The notes under the pieces: model-generated
Database searches by the model: none
Told to the model about the DNA's origin: nothing
Seen by the model: only the letters and a program-made list of their open reading frames with translations
Assembly (NCBI GenBank): GCA_002914805.1
Contig: JXTB01000024.1
Location: forward strand, 807,774-871,773
Direction of reading: 5' to 3'
Source of the DNA: Parasponia andersonii
Lineage: Eukaryota > Streptophyta > Magnoliopsida > Rosales > Cannabaceae
Length of the DNA stretch: 64,000 bases
Part shown: piece after piece, positions 12,418 to 22,535 of the stretch
Layout: every line of letters starts with the position of its first letter
Numbering within the stretch: position 1 is the stretch's first letter
Position numbers and translations under genes: made by a program

Positions 12418-14134
12418 AAGAGTACATTTTATAATGAAGTGTACGTACTTTTATGGTAAGTCATAGCAAATTAGGGATTGAAAAAAGCGTTGCATCTCGA
12501 TTAGTAAGGTAAAAAAAAAAAAAAAAAGAAAAAAAAAGAAAGAAAAAAAATCCTTTTACGAATGTATCAAAAAAATTTGGAAGACCTTTCTCTGGTGTTT
12601 TGGTCCCTGGCCTTTGTATTGAGCTATTTAGCGGGATTTATTAATATGATTTTTGAGCAAACCAAATGTTTAGTCCTTGATTTTGTGGATATCCCCTTGT
12701 TTGTTTCAATAACGTCACTATTTTAAATTTTTTAAAAGGAAATATCTAGTTTTAATATTTAATACAGCACATGGAAATTTATACATTTTGGCTTTTTGTG
12801 GTATTGTTTATCTGACAAGCTTTACCAAAACCTTACGATTCCTTTTGAAAATCGATAATCATGCTCTTTGATATGTCGTTCAATAACATACACATTTAAG
12901 CAATGACGCAACATTCAACAATTTTACAATTTTTTCATATCAACAATGCTATTCAGCATAAAAATATTACCTGTATGTATCATTCCAACTGAGACAAGAA
13001 TACTACACATACATATTATGTTAAGAAATTATACTAGATTTTTCTTTTTCATTGTTGAGGATTAATTCTGATATGTATTAACTAATTTAGTTGGACTTAT
13101 TATCATTAACTTCTCATAATTGTCAACAATAAAAATTCCACATATGTCTCATATTTTCAACCTGATCATAGTGAAGAGTTTTTTCATTTAAATATTCTTC
13201 AAAGCTGTGAGTCTACTTGTCACTTGAAGTCTTGACATTCGAATCCGACTCTAAACGATTTAGCTGTATCCTTTCTAGAATGAGAAAAAGTTTTTCAGCC
13301 TCTAGGAGAATGATCATTTGTTTAAGAAAAAGATTTATTATTATTTTTAGGTGAAGATGTAATTAGATCGAGGAATGCTACGAAACACTTTAAAGTGCTA
13401 AACATTACAAAAATATCAGTTTTTTATTAGAAGATAAAATTAATAAATTAGAATTTACATTAGATTTTATTTGAAATATCATTTTAACGAATAATTCTTG
13501 TGATCTTGAACTTTAAGGTGACTCGTAGCATTATTTAATTTGATCTTCTTTAACATGGAGAATGAAATTTGAAAGAAGAAGGTAGTCAACTCTTTTTTTT
13601 TTTGCTGCTATAATTGCCCTTAAGCTTTTTTTTTTGAAAAGTCAAGGTTGTTCCTCTTTTAATTTGCAAACAATTATCCTTCTCTTTGGGGCTTCTAGGT
13701 TGATTTTGTAAATTTTCATTCAAAATTGATATCTGCCTAATGAAATAGAAAATTTACATTTAGTTTTTTTTTGGGGGGCATTGTGGCAGGAATTGGTTTC
13801 TAGAGATCAATATTAAAGGTGGTTACCAGTTTTTTGATTTAAATGGAATAGCTAACAAACAAACCATATTTTTGAAAAACAAAAGTTTTATAATTTAGAG
13901 AAAGATATGGTGCTATAAATAATTAGTTTGGTCTGTGCCACCCTGTGCCAGCCGTTGTGCAACCAATTCTAGTGTTTTGCTTCCATTTTGTGATTTTTCA
14001 CCTAAATGTTGCCCAGTTGTACTCGACTTCCATTTCTTTCAACTTCTTACATTAAAACACAAACAAAATATCAAAATAACGCAAATTAAAATAAAAAGTA
14101 AAGAGAACATAGCACAAAGACAATTAAGTATAAT
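12418..14134. other. Intergenic between elements 1 and 2
   Basis: AT-rich DNA with A and T runs (for example around 12510-12550 and 13590). The only structured item I can support is the small inverted-repeat element at 13374-13532. No gene is recognised; the 81-codon frame at 13935 looks like chance. Confidence 0.5.
13374..13532. mobile_element. Small MITE-like element (about 159 bp)
   Basis: The left end aatgctacgaaacactttaa and the reverse complement of the right end aatgctacgagtcaccttaa match at 16 of 20 positions, and the similarity continues inwards. Such terminal inverted repeats on a very short AT-rich body are typical of MITEs. No convincing target duplication was found, so the superfamily is open. 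Confidence 0.5.
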
Positions 14135-14966
14135 TGTGGAACCCGTTCCTAAATCATACACCACGTGGACGATTAAGTAGCAGAACAGGTCACAAACGGG
14201 ACCCACCGTCCAACAGGTATCGAGAGTGACTAGCTAAAGGCCACGCGGGTCGCACGTGATTCTACATCGGCCATTGGGCTGTCTGAGGTTAGGGCCGAGC
14301 CCATCCCAGACCCTGGATGGACTCGGCCTAGTTCGATTCTTACCTCAATAGCTGGGAGGTCGGAAGCCCCAAGGGTCTTCCACCAGAATACAATGGAAAG
14401 CAACTCACAGCTCCAGACCCAGACAGAGCATTTAATGCGATCTTGAGTAGGTGTGTGCAGGGGGCAAGCCGTCCTGACAGAACAGCGATTGTCCAAATCT
14501 CGCCCCTGATAGACTCGAGCTATAGGAGACAGCGGAAACTAGGCTACAGCGGTGCAGGGGGGATCACAGTAATCTCGGCCCGTGATCTCTGAAAAAAGTC
14601 TTGAGGAAAAAGGTAATCAGTCCTGAGATTGAGAACCGGGTGGTTTACAATCTCAGGACTATATATATATGAGCCATGCGTCCCCAAAGAGGGGGCATGT
14701 ACCCATACAAAAAAGAAACATCTAAAAAGTTCATAAGTAAGAAAAAAGACATACTCATACAGAGAAAAACTGAATCTTTGCTACTCAATCTCAGGGGTAA
14801 ATATCTGACTTAAGCATCGGAAAGTCTTTACAGGTGGCCACCTCTGCCTCTCTAACCCTGCCTGAAGTCAAAAGCTCTTTGGGATAGCAAGGACACGTGG
14901 ACAGTTGGAGGATTCAATACTAGCGATTCAGAGATACGTGGACAGTTGGTGAAAACCACTCCAACA
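14135..14966 (+). repeat. 5' LTR of element 2
   Basis: 832-bp LTR, tgtggaaccc ... ctccaaca, preceded by ATAAT. A stretch actatatatatatgag near 14660 is a likely TATA box for the element's transcript, followed by A-rich leader sequence. It pairs base for base with 26004-26835 apart from about 65 substitutions and two single-base indels. Confidence 0.95.
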
Positions 14967-14969
14967 GTT

Positions 14970-14987
14970 TGGCGCCGTCTATGGGAA
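14970..14987 (+). promoter_or_regulatory. Primer-binding site of element 2
   Basis: TGGCGCCGTCTATGGG begins three bases after the LTR end. TGG pairs with the CCA end of a tRNA. I could not assign the tRNA species with certainty. Confidence 0.75.
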
Positions 14988-15086
14988 CATATTTTTCTTT
15001 GAGTGCAAGAGGAAAAGTCGGAGTCTCACGATCGCACTATCCCCGAACAATAAGCCATATAATATTGGAAGATAGCACCTTCAAGA

Positions 15087-16843
15087 ATGACAATCAGAAG
15101 CACACGTCCCGATACTGACGGGAATCCACCCAATGCCGAAAGAAGCTCTCGGGCAGTGCAGCCTGGACTGGAGCAAAAACTGGACCAGATGCTTGCCGCA
15201 CTGGCAGAGGCAAGCCGGAAGGTAGAGATTGTCCATGAGGCCGTCATGAGCTTAAAAGATAAAGTCGCAGACATGCAAAGGGATAACGCCCGCCTCGAGG
15301 GACTACTGGCAAGCGAAGCCAGGAGTGAGTGAAGGGAAGATTTCGATGCAGAAGTTCAACAAGAGACCGAGGGCCAACCGCCGAGGGAAATGCCCAGCCC
15401 ATCCCGATCACGAATGCAGGGAGAGCAACAAAGCCGGACAAGGCCATTCTGAGCCGGAGCGGCGGAAGCCAGAAGACACCAAGAAAGCCTCGAAGGTATG
15501 CTTCCTAACTGGAAGCAAGAAATGATGGCAAAGCTGAGTAAGAGACTTGGAGCCCATCAGAGCCAGACCCTCGATGACCTGGATGAGCAAACTATGCAAG
15601 GGATCGGCCGAACGGCCTTCGCTGATTGGATCCAGATGGAACCCAAGCCGAGAGACTTCACTACTCCAACCTTCAGGCCGTTCGAGGGGAAAACCGACCC
15701 CCTCGATCACATATATCATTTTTAGTAGAAGATGGCCTTGGAAATCAGGGACGAAGCTATAACCTGCAAGGTCTTCTCCACAACCCTAGTGGGACTGGCC
15801 CTATTATGGTTCAGAAAGCTCCCGGAGAAATTCATAAATGGATTCGAAGATTTCTGCAAACTTTTCTTGAAGCAGTACGCGGGTGCCCGGAGGCAGCAGA
15901 AAACTATGCGAGACCTAGACTGGCTGGAACAAACCGTCAACAAGTCTCCGAAAGAATACCTGACACGTTTCCTAGAGGTGATGTCCCTAGTGCATAATGC
16001 CGATTCGGTCCAAGCCGCGAGCTCGTTCGATAGGGGCCTGTAGCCAGGATCGATGCTGTCGGACCACCTGCTCTTGAACCTTCCATATGATATAGCAGAC
16101 GTCTAGGCCAAATCGGAAGGGGTATTCAGGGTATTGGAAAGTCGCCAGAAAACACCTAAGGCATCCGCTGTGATAACAACAGCGCCGACACAAGCCCCGG
16201 CCCTGCAAGGGGTAAAGAGGCCCGCGCCAGACTGAGGGCCGATTCTGAAATAGGAAGCCCCCACCTAGGGCGGTCAAGAAGGCGGCAAGAGGAGGAAGGT
16301 GTCTCGTGACCCACTGCCGAAGTACGAGCTCAACACGCTGATCGACGTGATCTACCTCCAATATAAGGACAGGGGTATTTTCAAAGACCCGCCCAAATCC
16401 GGCGTTCCTGAGCATATGAAAAACAGGAATAGGTACTGCCAATTTCACAAAGATCACGGACATGATACCATCAACTACCGCAAGCCCAGGTCATGGTGGT
16501 GATTCATGTTGGCAAATTGAAGCAGTACGTAAAGACTGGCGGAATCCAGCTGCGAGAAGATGCCACTAGGCCCGACAAAGGCAAGCAGACCCAGGCCTCT
16601 GGGTCAGGAGACCAGGCCCTAAGAATAGTGTCGACCATTGTGGGCAGACCCGAGCAGACCCAGGATCAGGAAGAGAAGGAAAGGTGCCTAAGAAAAACCG
16701 AGGAGAGGGTGAAACGCCTAAGGGGGATGGGACATTCCGTTTATCATTTGAGGGTAGGTGAAAGCTGCGCCTCCACTGCCCAAATCGCCTTCACCCAGCA
16801 AGATTTGACCACGGTGCGCCTGCCACACGATGACCCCTGGTGA
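15087..16843 (+). pseudogene. gag of element 2, broken
   Basis: Starts at the ATG at 15087 with a short region followed by a coiled-coil-like block (LEQKLDQMLAALAEASRKVE). The capsid domain lies in later frames: TPTFRPFEGKTDPLDHIYHF near 15665-15725, then after a stop the frame 15732-16043 (LALLWFRKLPEKFI, FLKQYAGARRQQKT, ESPKEYLTRF-type motif). A zinc-related block YCQFHKDHGHDTINY lies near 16435-16480. Several stops and frame changes (near 15330, 15723, 16041, 16500) break it. Confidence 0.8.
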
Positions 16844-17214
16844 TTAAGTTACAGATAGACTCCGCGTTGGTCAAAAAGGTCCTGATCAACGGTGGAAGTA
16901 ACGTCGATATCTTGTTCCTCAGCACGTTCGAGAACATGGGCCTGAATTGGAGCACGCTCAGACCGACCTGTCAGCCACTGTTCGCTTTCGACAGTACTAA
17001 GGTCAGCCCCTTGGGCATTGTGACCTTGAAGGTTTGTGCGGCAGAGAGATGCTTGGACGTGGACTTCGTCGTTATCGACTGTCCATCCTCCTTCAATGTC
17101 ATCATGGGGAGAGGATGGATCCACGCCATGCATGGAGTCGCCTCCACCCTCTACCAGGTCTTAAGATGTCAATCAAAAGACGGTACCTATAGGATAGACA
17201 TCAAAGGAGACTAG
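16840..17214 (+). pseudogene. Aspartic protease domain of element 2, active-site Asp lost
   Basis: The frame has VLINGGSNVDILFLSTFENMGL near its start and DFVVIDCPSSFNVIMGRGWI near its end, the normal two conserved blocks of Ty3/gypsy protease. The catalytic Asp of the D-G-G-S type motif reads Asn, which a G-to-A change of the codon would explain. In the intact element this domain would cut the Gag-Pol polyprotein. Confidence 0.8.
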
Positions 17215-17307
17215 GCCTCTACAAGGAAATGTTTTTCAGTAGCCCTGAAGGGACCCAGTGCGAGTACGAATGTCCTAACGGGGGACGAATAGCAATCAAA
17301 GAACCGC

Positions 17308-18476
17308 ATGCCAGCATACATGAAACAGATCGAGAAGGAGTCTGACAAACCGGAGTCTACGATTAAGGAGTTGATGGCGGTCCCTTTGAAAGAAGCAGAG
17401 CCGATGAAGGTAATATTAGTCGGGGCCCTATTACCTGAAGAGGAAAAGAACGAGCTGTTAGGATTCCTGAGGTGGAACCAAGACGTCTTCGCTTGGTCCT
17501 ACGACGACATGCCCAGGATTGACCCTACGCATGCCTGTCACCGGTTGAACATAGACCCGAATTTCCCTTCGGTCAGGTAGAGACATCGGAGGTTCGTGCC
17601 AGGAAAAAACATGGCGATCAACAAGGAGGTAGAGATGCTATTGGAAAACGGCCTAATTATGGAATGTGTATACCCGTCCTGGATCTCCAACCTGGTGGTA
17701 ATGAAAAAGAAGAATGACGACAATTAAACTTGTATAGACTTCACCAACTTGAACAAGGCTTGCCCAAAGGATAGCTTCCCCCTGCCAAAGATCGACCAGA
17801 TGTAGACACAACGGCAGGATTCGACAGAATGAGCTTCTTAGATGCCTACTCGGGGTACAACCAGATCCCCCTGTACGAGAAAGACTAGATCCACACAGCA
17901 TTTATCACGGAGCGAGGCCTGTACTGTTATAGACGCATGCTATTTGGTTTGAAGAATGCGGGGGCGACCTACCAGAGGCTTATGAATAAAATATTCACTG
18001 GACAACTAGGGAAAACTATGGAAGTCTATATTGATGATATGGTCATAAAGAACAGAGAAGCTTCGTGTCATCTGGGACATTTGGACGAATGTTTCCAGAT
18101 TCTGAGGCAATATCGAATGCGTCTGAACCCCAAGAAATGCGCGTTTGGGGTGTCCCTCGGCCAGTTCCTGGGGCACATCGTAAGTAGAAGGGGTATTGAG
18201 ACCAACCCTACCCAGTTGTCTTCTATCGCAGACGTGCAGAGACCTTTGACTATTCAGGAAGTCCAGCGCCTAGCTGGGAAGATAGCTGCCCTCAGCTGGT
18301 TCATCTCCAAGATGTCTGACTGATGCAAGCCCTTTTTCCAATGCATAAAGAGAAGCTCTACTGTTGCCTGGGGGGAGGAACATAATAAGACACTGACAAA
18401 CCTCAAGCTGTACCTAAGTCACCCACCCATCCTGGCTTCCCCGACAGAGGGGGAGCACCTGTACGCTTACTTAGTA
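17308..18476 (+). pseudogene. Reverse transcriptase of element 2, interrupted by stops
   Basis: A linker (MPAYMKQIEKESDKPESTIK) leads to LGFLRWNQDVFAWSYDDMPRIDP, typical just before RT. Then come KEVEMLLENGLI, CIDFTNLNKACPKDSFPLP, SFLDAYSGYNQIPL, MLFGLKNAGATYQRLM, the catalytic YIDDMVIK (both Asp kept) and the thumb MRLNPKKCAFGV, GHIVSRRGIE. Stops sit near 17578, 17726, 17804, 17886 and 18321, and there is a frame change near 17805. Confidence 0.85.
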
Positions 18477-19694
18477 GTGTCCGAAGTAGCGATCAGTACC
18501 GTACTATTCGTCGAGGAAGACATCAAACAGAAGTCGGTGTTTTATACAAGCCGCATGCTCTTAGACGCCGAGACGCGATATAGTATGGCGGAGAAACTGG
18601 TCCTCGCCCTGGTCAACGCTAAGAAAAGACTCAAGCAATACTTTGAAGTGCACTTTGTTACCGTGTACACGGATTTCCCCATCCGGCAGATCTTGGCTAA
18701 ACCAGACCTATCAGGTCGGCTGACCAAGTGGGCCATCGAACTGGAGATATACGACATTGAGTATCGGCCCCGAGTAGCGAAAAAGAGGCAGGTCATAGCG
18801 GATTTCCTGGTGGAAATCAAATCTTTCAGCGAGCTGCACGATCCGCTTCAAACGTCTCAGCCTCGCCACCCTTCAGCCTGGACTCTCTACACCGATGGAT
18901 CCACGAATGCCTCAGGGTCAGGTATCAGGATAGTCCTACAGACCTCAGCAGGTTTCAGAGTAGAGAAAGCCTTGAGGCTCAGCTTCCAAGCCACGAACAA
19001 CAAGGCGGAGTACAGGGCCCTGCTGCAAGGCCTCGAACTGGCCCTGCATTTCGGAGTAGAAAGCATCACAGTAATGACCGACTCGCAGTTGGTCGTAGGT
19101 CAGATCAGGGGAGACTTCGAAGTAAAAGAGCCGAGATTACACAGGTACTGTTCCAAAGGAATGGGGGCGAAAGCCCGCTTTAGCAGCTTTAATATCGAAC
19201 AGATTCCCAGGGAAATGAACCAGAAGGCTGATGAACTAGCTAAGAGCGTGTCGACTGGAGGAATGGGACACACAGAGATTCTCCTAGAGGACAGGAATAC
19301 AGGGGACCCCCCGCAGACCCCCGCACATCATGTATTTGCAGCTGGCCCCGCAGACGAAGGATGGATGGAACCCATCATCCAGTATTTGGCATTGGAGAAC
19401 CTGCCAGCAGATCCCCAAGAAGCGAGGTCGATCAGACTGAAAGCTTCCAGATACTCGATGGTAGGGGAACAACTATATAGGATATCAACAATGGGGCCGA
19501 TGCTGCGGTGTATAGGTCTCGTCGAAGCGCAGAAACTGATGGAAGAAATCCACGAGGGAGTATGCGGCAACCACTCTGGTGGATGTAGCCTCGCCTACAA
19601 GGCTCTAACGGTCGGATACTTCTGGCCATACATGATGACAGAGGCGACCCAATTCGTCAAAAATGTGATAAGTGCCAGAGGTTCACCCCCATGA
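18477..19694 (+). CDS. RNase H plus second (archaeal-type) RNase H and integrase zinc finger, element 2
   Basis: Open frame of 405 codons within pol; it has no independent start in the family. Residues 20-110 hold the end of the RT-linked RNase H (VFYTSRMLLDAETRYSMAEK ... HFVTVYTDFPIR). Residues 133-258 form a second complete RNase H with all four expected acidic residues: D140 (YTDGS), E178 (NNKAEY), D202 (MTDSQLV) and D252 (KADELA). The integrase zinc finger starts at HEGVCGNHSGG (359-369). Its cysteines are lost because a one-base insertion in the A run at about 19,657-19,663 shifts the frame; the next frame reads CDKCQRFTP. A doubled RNase H is a known Tat-lineage trait. Confidence 0.85.
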   Translation: MSEVAISTVLFVEEDIKQKSVFYTSRMLLDAETRYSMAEKLVLALVNAKKRLKQYFEVHFVTVYTDFPIRQILAKPDLSGRLTKWAIELEIYDIEYRPRVAKKRQVIADFLVEIKSFSELHDPLQTSQPRHPSAWTLYTDGSTNASGSGIRIVLQTSAGFRVEKALRLSFQATNNKAEYRALLQGLELALHFGVESITVMTDSQLVVGQIRGDFEVKEPRLHRYCSKGMGAKARFSSFNIEQIPREMNQKADELAKSVSTGGMGHTEILLEDRNTGDPPQTPAHHVFAAGPADEGWMEPIIQYLALENLPADPQEARSIRLKASRYSMVGEQLYRISTMGPMLRCIGLVEAQKLMEEIHEGVCGNHSGGCSLAYKALTVGYFWPYMMTEATQFVKNVISARGSPP

Positions 19695-20586
19695 AACACC
19701 AGCCCGCGGAGGATCTCCATTCGAACATAACGCCCTGGCCATTCGCCAAGTGGGGTTTGGACATCGTTGGAGAGCTCCCTAGAAGTCCAAAGGGAAGAAG
19801 GTACATCCTGCTGGCCACAGATTATTTCACCAAATGGGTAGAGGCTGAAGCCTACGCGACCGTAAACAAAACAGACATAATTAACTTCGTTTGGAAAAAT
19901 ATAATCTGTCAATACGGGATTCCGAAAGAGATACATGCTGATCATGGCACGCAGTTCCAGAATGTTAAGCTCAAGGAGTTATGTGAGCTGTATGATATAA
20001 GGCTTAGTTTCTCTTCCGTGAACTACCCTCAGGGGAACGGCCAAGCAGAGGCAACGAATAAAGCCATATTCAGCAATATCGAAAAGAACTTGCGGGAGGC
20101 TAAAGGCAGGTGGTTAGAAGAGCTACCGGCCGTTGTTTGGGCCCATCGAACCACGGAGCAGAGGTCGACTAGAAGAACGCCATTCGCCATGGTCTACAGA
20201 TCAGAGGCTGTGATCCCGACTGAGGTCAGCCTCCTGACCCTTCTCTCCGAAGTGATAAGAGATGCCCCCTTAAACGAGCGGCAGCTAAGCCACAACACAG
20301 ACCTTCTAGAAGAAACGAGAAACATGGTCCTGGTCCACCTGGCTTCATACCACAAGCAGGCTAGGTCCTACTACACAAAGAAGGTTAGTGCTCGATGATT
20401 CAACGTCGGGGATTGGGTCTTGAAAGCCAGAATAGGGAATTCCTCGAAACTGGACTCCAATTAGATCAGACCCTATGAGGTAATCAAAGCACTTGACAAT
20501 GGTGCGTATGTCCTGAAGGAACTCAAGACCGGAAAAGACTTGCCGAACACGTGGAATGTTCAGCACTTAAAAAAGTATCACATGTG
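19691..20586 (+). CDS. Integrase core and C-terminal region, element 2 (frameshifted fragment)
   Basis: Continues pol after the frameshift. The core has ATDYFTKWVEAEAY (first Asp), HADHGTQFQN (second Asp; Asn normally follows, here His) and YPQGNGQAEATNKAI (Glu), the D,D,E triad that joins element DNA to the target. The frame stops at 20398, and conserved sequence goes on as FNVGDWVLKARIGNSSKL and NTWNVQHLKKYHM to about 20586 with a further stop. No chromodomain follows, as expected for Tat rather than chromovirus elements. Confidence 0.85.
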
Positions 20587-20590
20587 AGAA

Positions 20591-20920
20591 CACGTGCATG
20601 TAATGTAAGACCCACATGAATGTTTATATTATTGAAAAAACTTAAATCCAAAACAGGTTAAGATCCCTTTTTGCCGCATGGATTTATCTTTTGGATTGCT
20701 ACAAAAAGGGAGTCTACCCACAGTGGCAGACCCCAAGTACCATTCACGCGTGAGACACATGCATATGATGTAAGATCTATGTGAATGCCTATATTATCGA
20801 AGAGTTTAAATTCAAAACATGTCAAGTTCCCTTTTTGCCGTATGGAAGTATCTTTTGGATTGCTCTGGAAAAGGGGTCTGCCACTGTGGGCAGACCCCAC
20901 GCACTATTCATGCAATCAAG
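20591..20920 (+). repeat. Two-copy 165-bp tandem repeat after integrase, element 2
   Basis: The unit beginning cacgtgcatgtaatgtaaga at 20591 recurs at 20756 as cacatgcatatgatgtaaga. Both copies run through ccctttttgccg and ttttggattgct to a GC-richer cagacccca end. Non-coding. Confidence 0.85.
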
Positions 20921-21740
20921 GATCGTACTATGGGAATCACGTCGCTTGTCGACGACCTGAGAAAATGTACGAAGAGGAAAGAGCTGCGCAACCAAAAACT
21001 TGCCAGCAGACCTCAAAAATCAATCGTACTATGGGAACCACATCGTGCAATAAAATTATTACCGATGGCCCGAGAAAACGTACAAAGAGGAAAGAGCTGC
21101 GCAACCAAAAACTTGCCAGCAGACCTCAAAAATCGATCGTACTATGGGAACCAAATCATGCAATAAAATTCTTGCCGATAGCCCGAGAAAACGTACGAAG
21201 AGGAAAGAGCTGCGCAACCAAAAACTTGCTAGCAGACCTCAAAAATCGATCGTACTATGGGAACCACATCGTGCAATAAAATTCTTGCCGATGGCCTGAG
21301 AAAACATACGAAGAAGAAAGAGCTGTGCAACCAAAAACTTGCCAGTAGACCTCAAAAATCGATCGTACTATGGGAACTACATCGTGTAATAAAATTCTTG
21401 CCGATGGCTCGAGAAAATGTATGAAGAGGAAAGAGCTGCGCAACCAAAAACTTGCCATCAGACCTCAAAATCAAGCGTATAACGGGGATCACGTCGCTTG
21501 TCGACGACCCGAGAAAACGTTCGAAGAAGATAGAGCTGCGTAACCAAAAACTTGTTAGCAGACCTCAAAATCAAGTGTACTACAGGGATCACGTCGCATG
21601 TCGACGACTTGAGAAAACGTTTGAAGAGGGAAGAGCTGCGCAACCAAAAACTTGCCAGCAGACCTCAAAATCAAGCGTACTATAGGGGTTACATCGTCCA
21701 TCAACGGCCCGAGAAAATGTACGAAGAAGGAAAGCATGGG
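20921..21740 (+). repeat. Eight-copy tandem array (units near 113 and 100 bp), element 2
   Basis: Unit starts (gatcgtactatggga or relatives) fall at 20921, 21022, 21135, 21248, 21361, 21473, 21573 and 21673. Each unit carries aagagctgcgcaaccaaaaa and cttgccagcagacctcaaaa. Middle copies are 112-113 bp with a segment caataaaattcttgccgatg. The first and the last ones are near 100 bp and have cgcttgtcgacgac instead. So two unit variants are arranged in blocks. Open frames here are repeat artefacts. Confidence 0.92.
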
Positions 21741-21745
21741 TAAGG

Positions 21746-21965
21746 GTCTACCCGTTGGAAGCGGACCCTTCCAGATGACGTTTTAGCAGCATGCAAAGTA
21801 AAGGTTGCGGAGGTCAAGGTCTACCCGTTGGGAGCAGACCCCATCCAGACAAAATTTTAGCCGCATACAGAGGAAAGGTTAAAAGGGTCCAGGTCTACCC
21901 ATTGGAAGCAGACCCTCCCCAAACAAAAGTTTATTACGCACATGCCAGGCACTGAGACAAAAGTT
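21746..21965 (+). repeat. Three-copy 73-bp tandem repeat, element 2
   Basis: gtctacccgttgg or gtctacccattgg at 21746, 21819 and 21893, each followed by a gcagaccc block and a gttt or ttttag segment. The spacing is 73 and 74 bp. The motif cagaccc is shared with the 165-bp units at 20591-20920, suggesting a common origin. Confidence 0.8.
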
Positions 21966-22535
21966 AAAATCGGGCCCTGTTTATTATTTCCAAAAAAAAT
22001 AATAATACAAAGGGAATGATCGATGGGAACGGGCACCCAAAAGTTCTATCTGCGAGAAGCGGGTCTTGGGTGGACTCGCAGAGACACGTCAGAGTGATAA
22101 CGCCCAGTCTGCTCCCGATGAGAGCCGAGCCCCGGCCTTTTCCTTTGCAGCGACGGATCTAGACAGAGGTTAACTAGCCCCTAGAGCTGATTCCGAGCGC
22201 GGTCCCACTTAGGGTCAGAGAATTCTAGCCACACGCGCGGGTCGAACTCTATCAAGACAAGTCATAACAGAAGTTATATCTCCTTAGAACCGATGGTCCA
22301 GAGCTAACATCCCTATCTCCGAAACTAATCTTGTCGATCATAGCTCAAGGAGGACTTACTAATAACTCGAAATCATGTACGACCGATTCCAGACAGTTAT
22401 AAAAAGGGTCAACTTTACCCTGGACACGGTCGATAAAGAAAAAGAGAATAGACTAAAGAGAATTGCACTGTTCTTATTATTTATACGGAGGGTTACAACG
22501 AGGGTCAGCTTTACAAATGTACAAAATTAGGGACC
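21966..22535. other. Non-coding stretch between repeat arrays and antisense ORF, element 2
   Basis: No open frame of interest. Sequences around 22060-22260 are GC-richer than the arrays and show no internal repeat that I could see. Confidence 0.4.

Noticed and set aside
13195..13320. B-box-like word attcgaatccg at about 13,235, possible second SINE or tRNA relic
   Set aside because: No A box at the right distance, no A tail and no target duplication.
20785..21743. Overlapping repetitive open frames (about 60-164 codons) on both strands at 20.8-21.7 kb
   Set aside because: They are by-products of the tandem array; stop-free frames repeat with the unit and resemble no protein.
20591..21965. 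CRISPR array, because of regularly spaced repeats
   Set aside because: Repeats are contiguous 73-165-bp tandem units without short unique spacers, in a plant retrotransposon.
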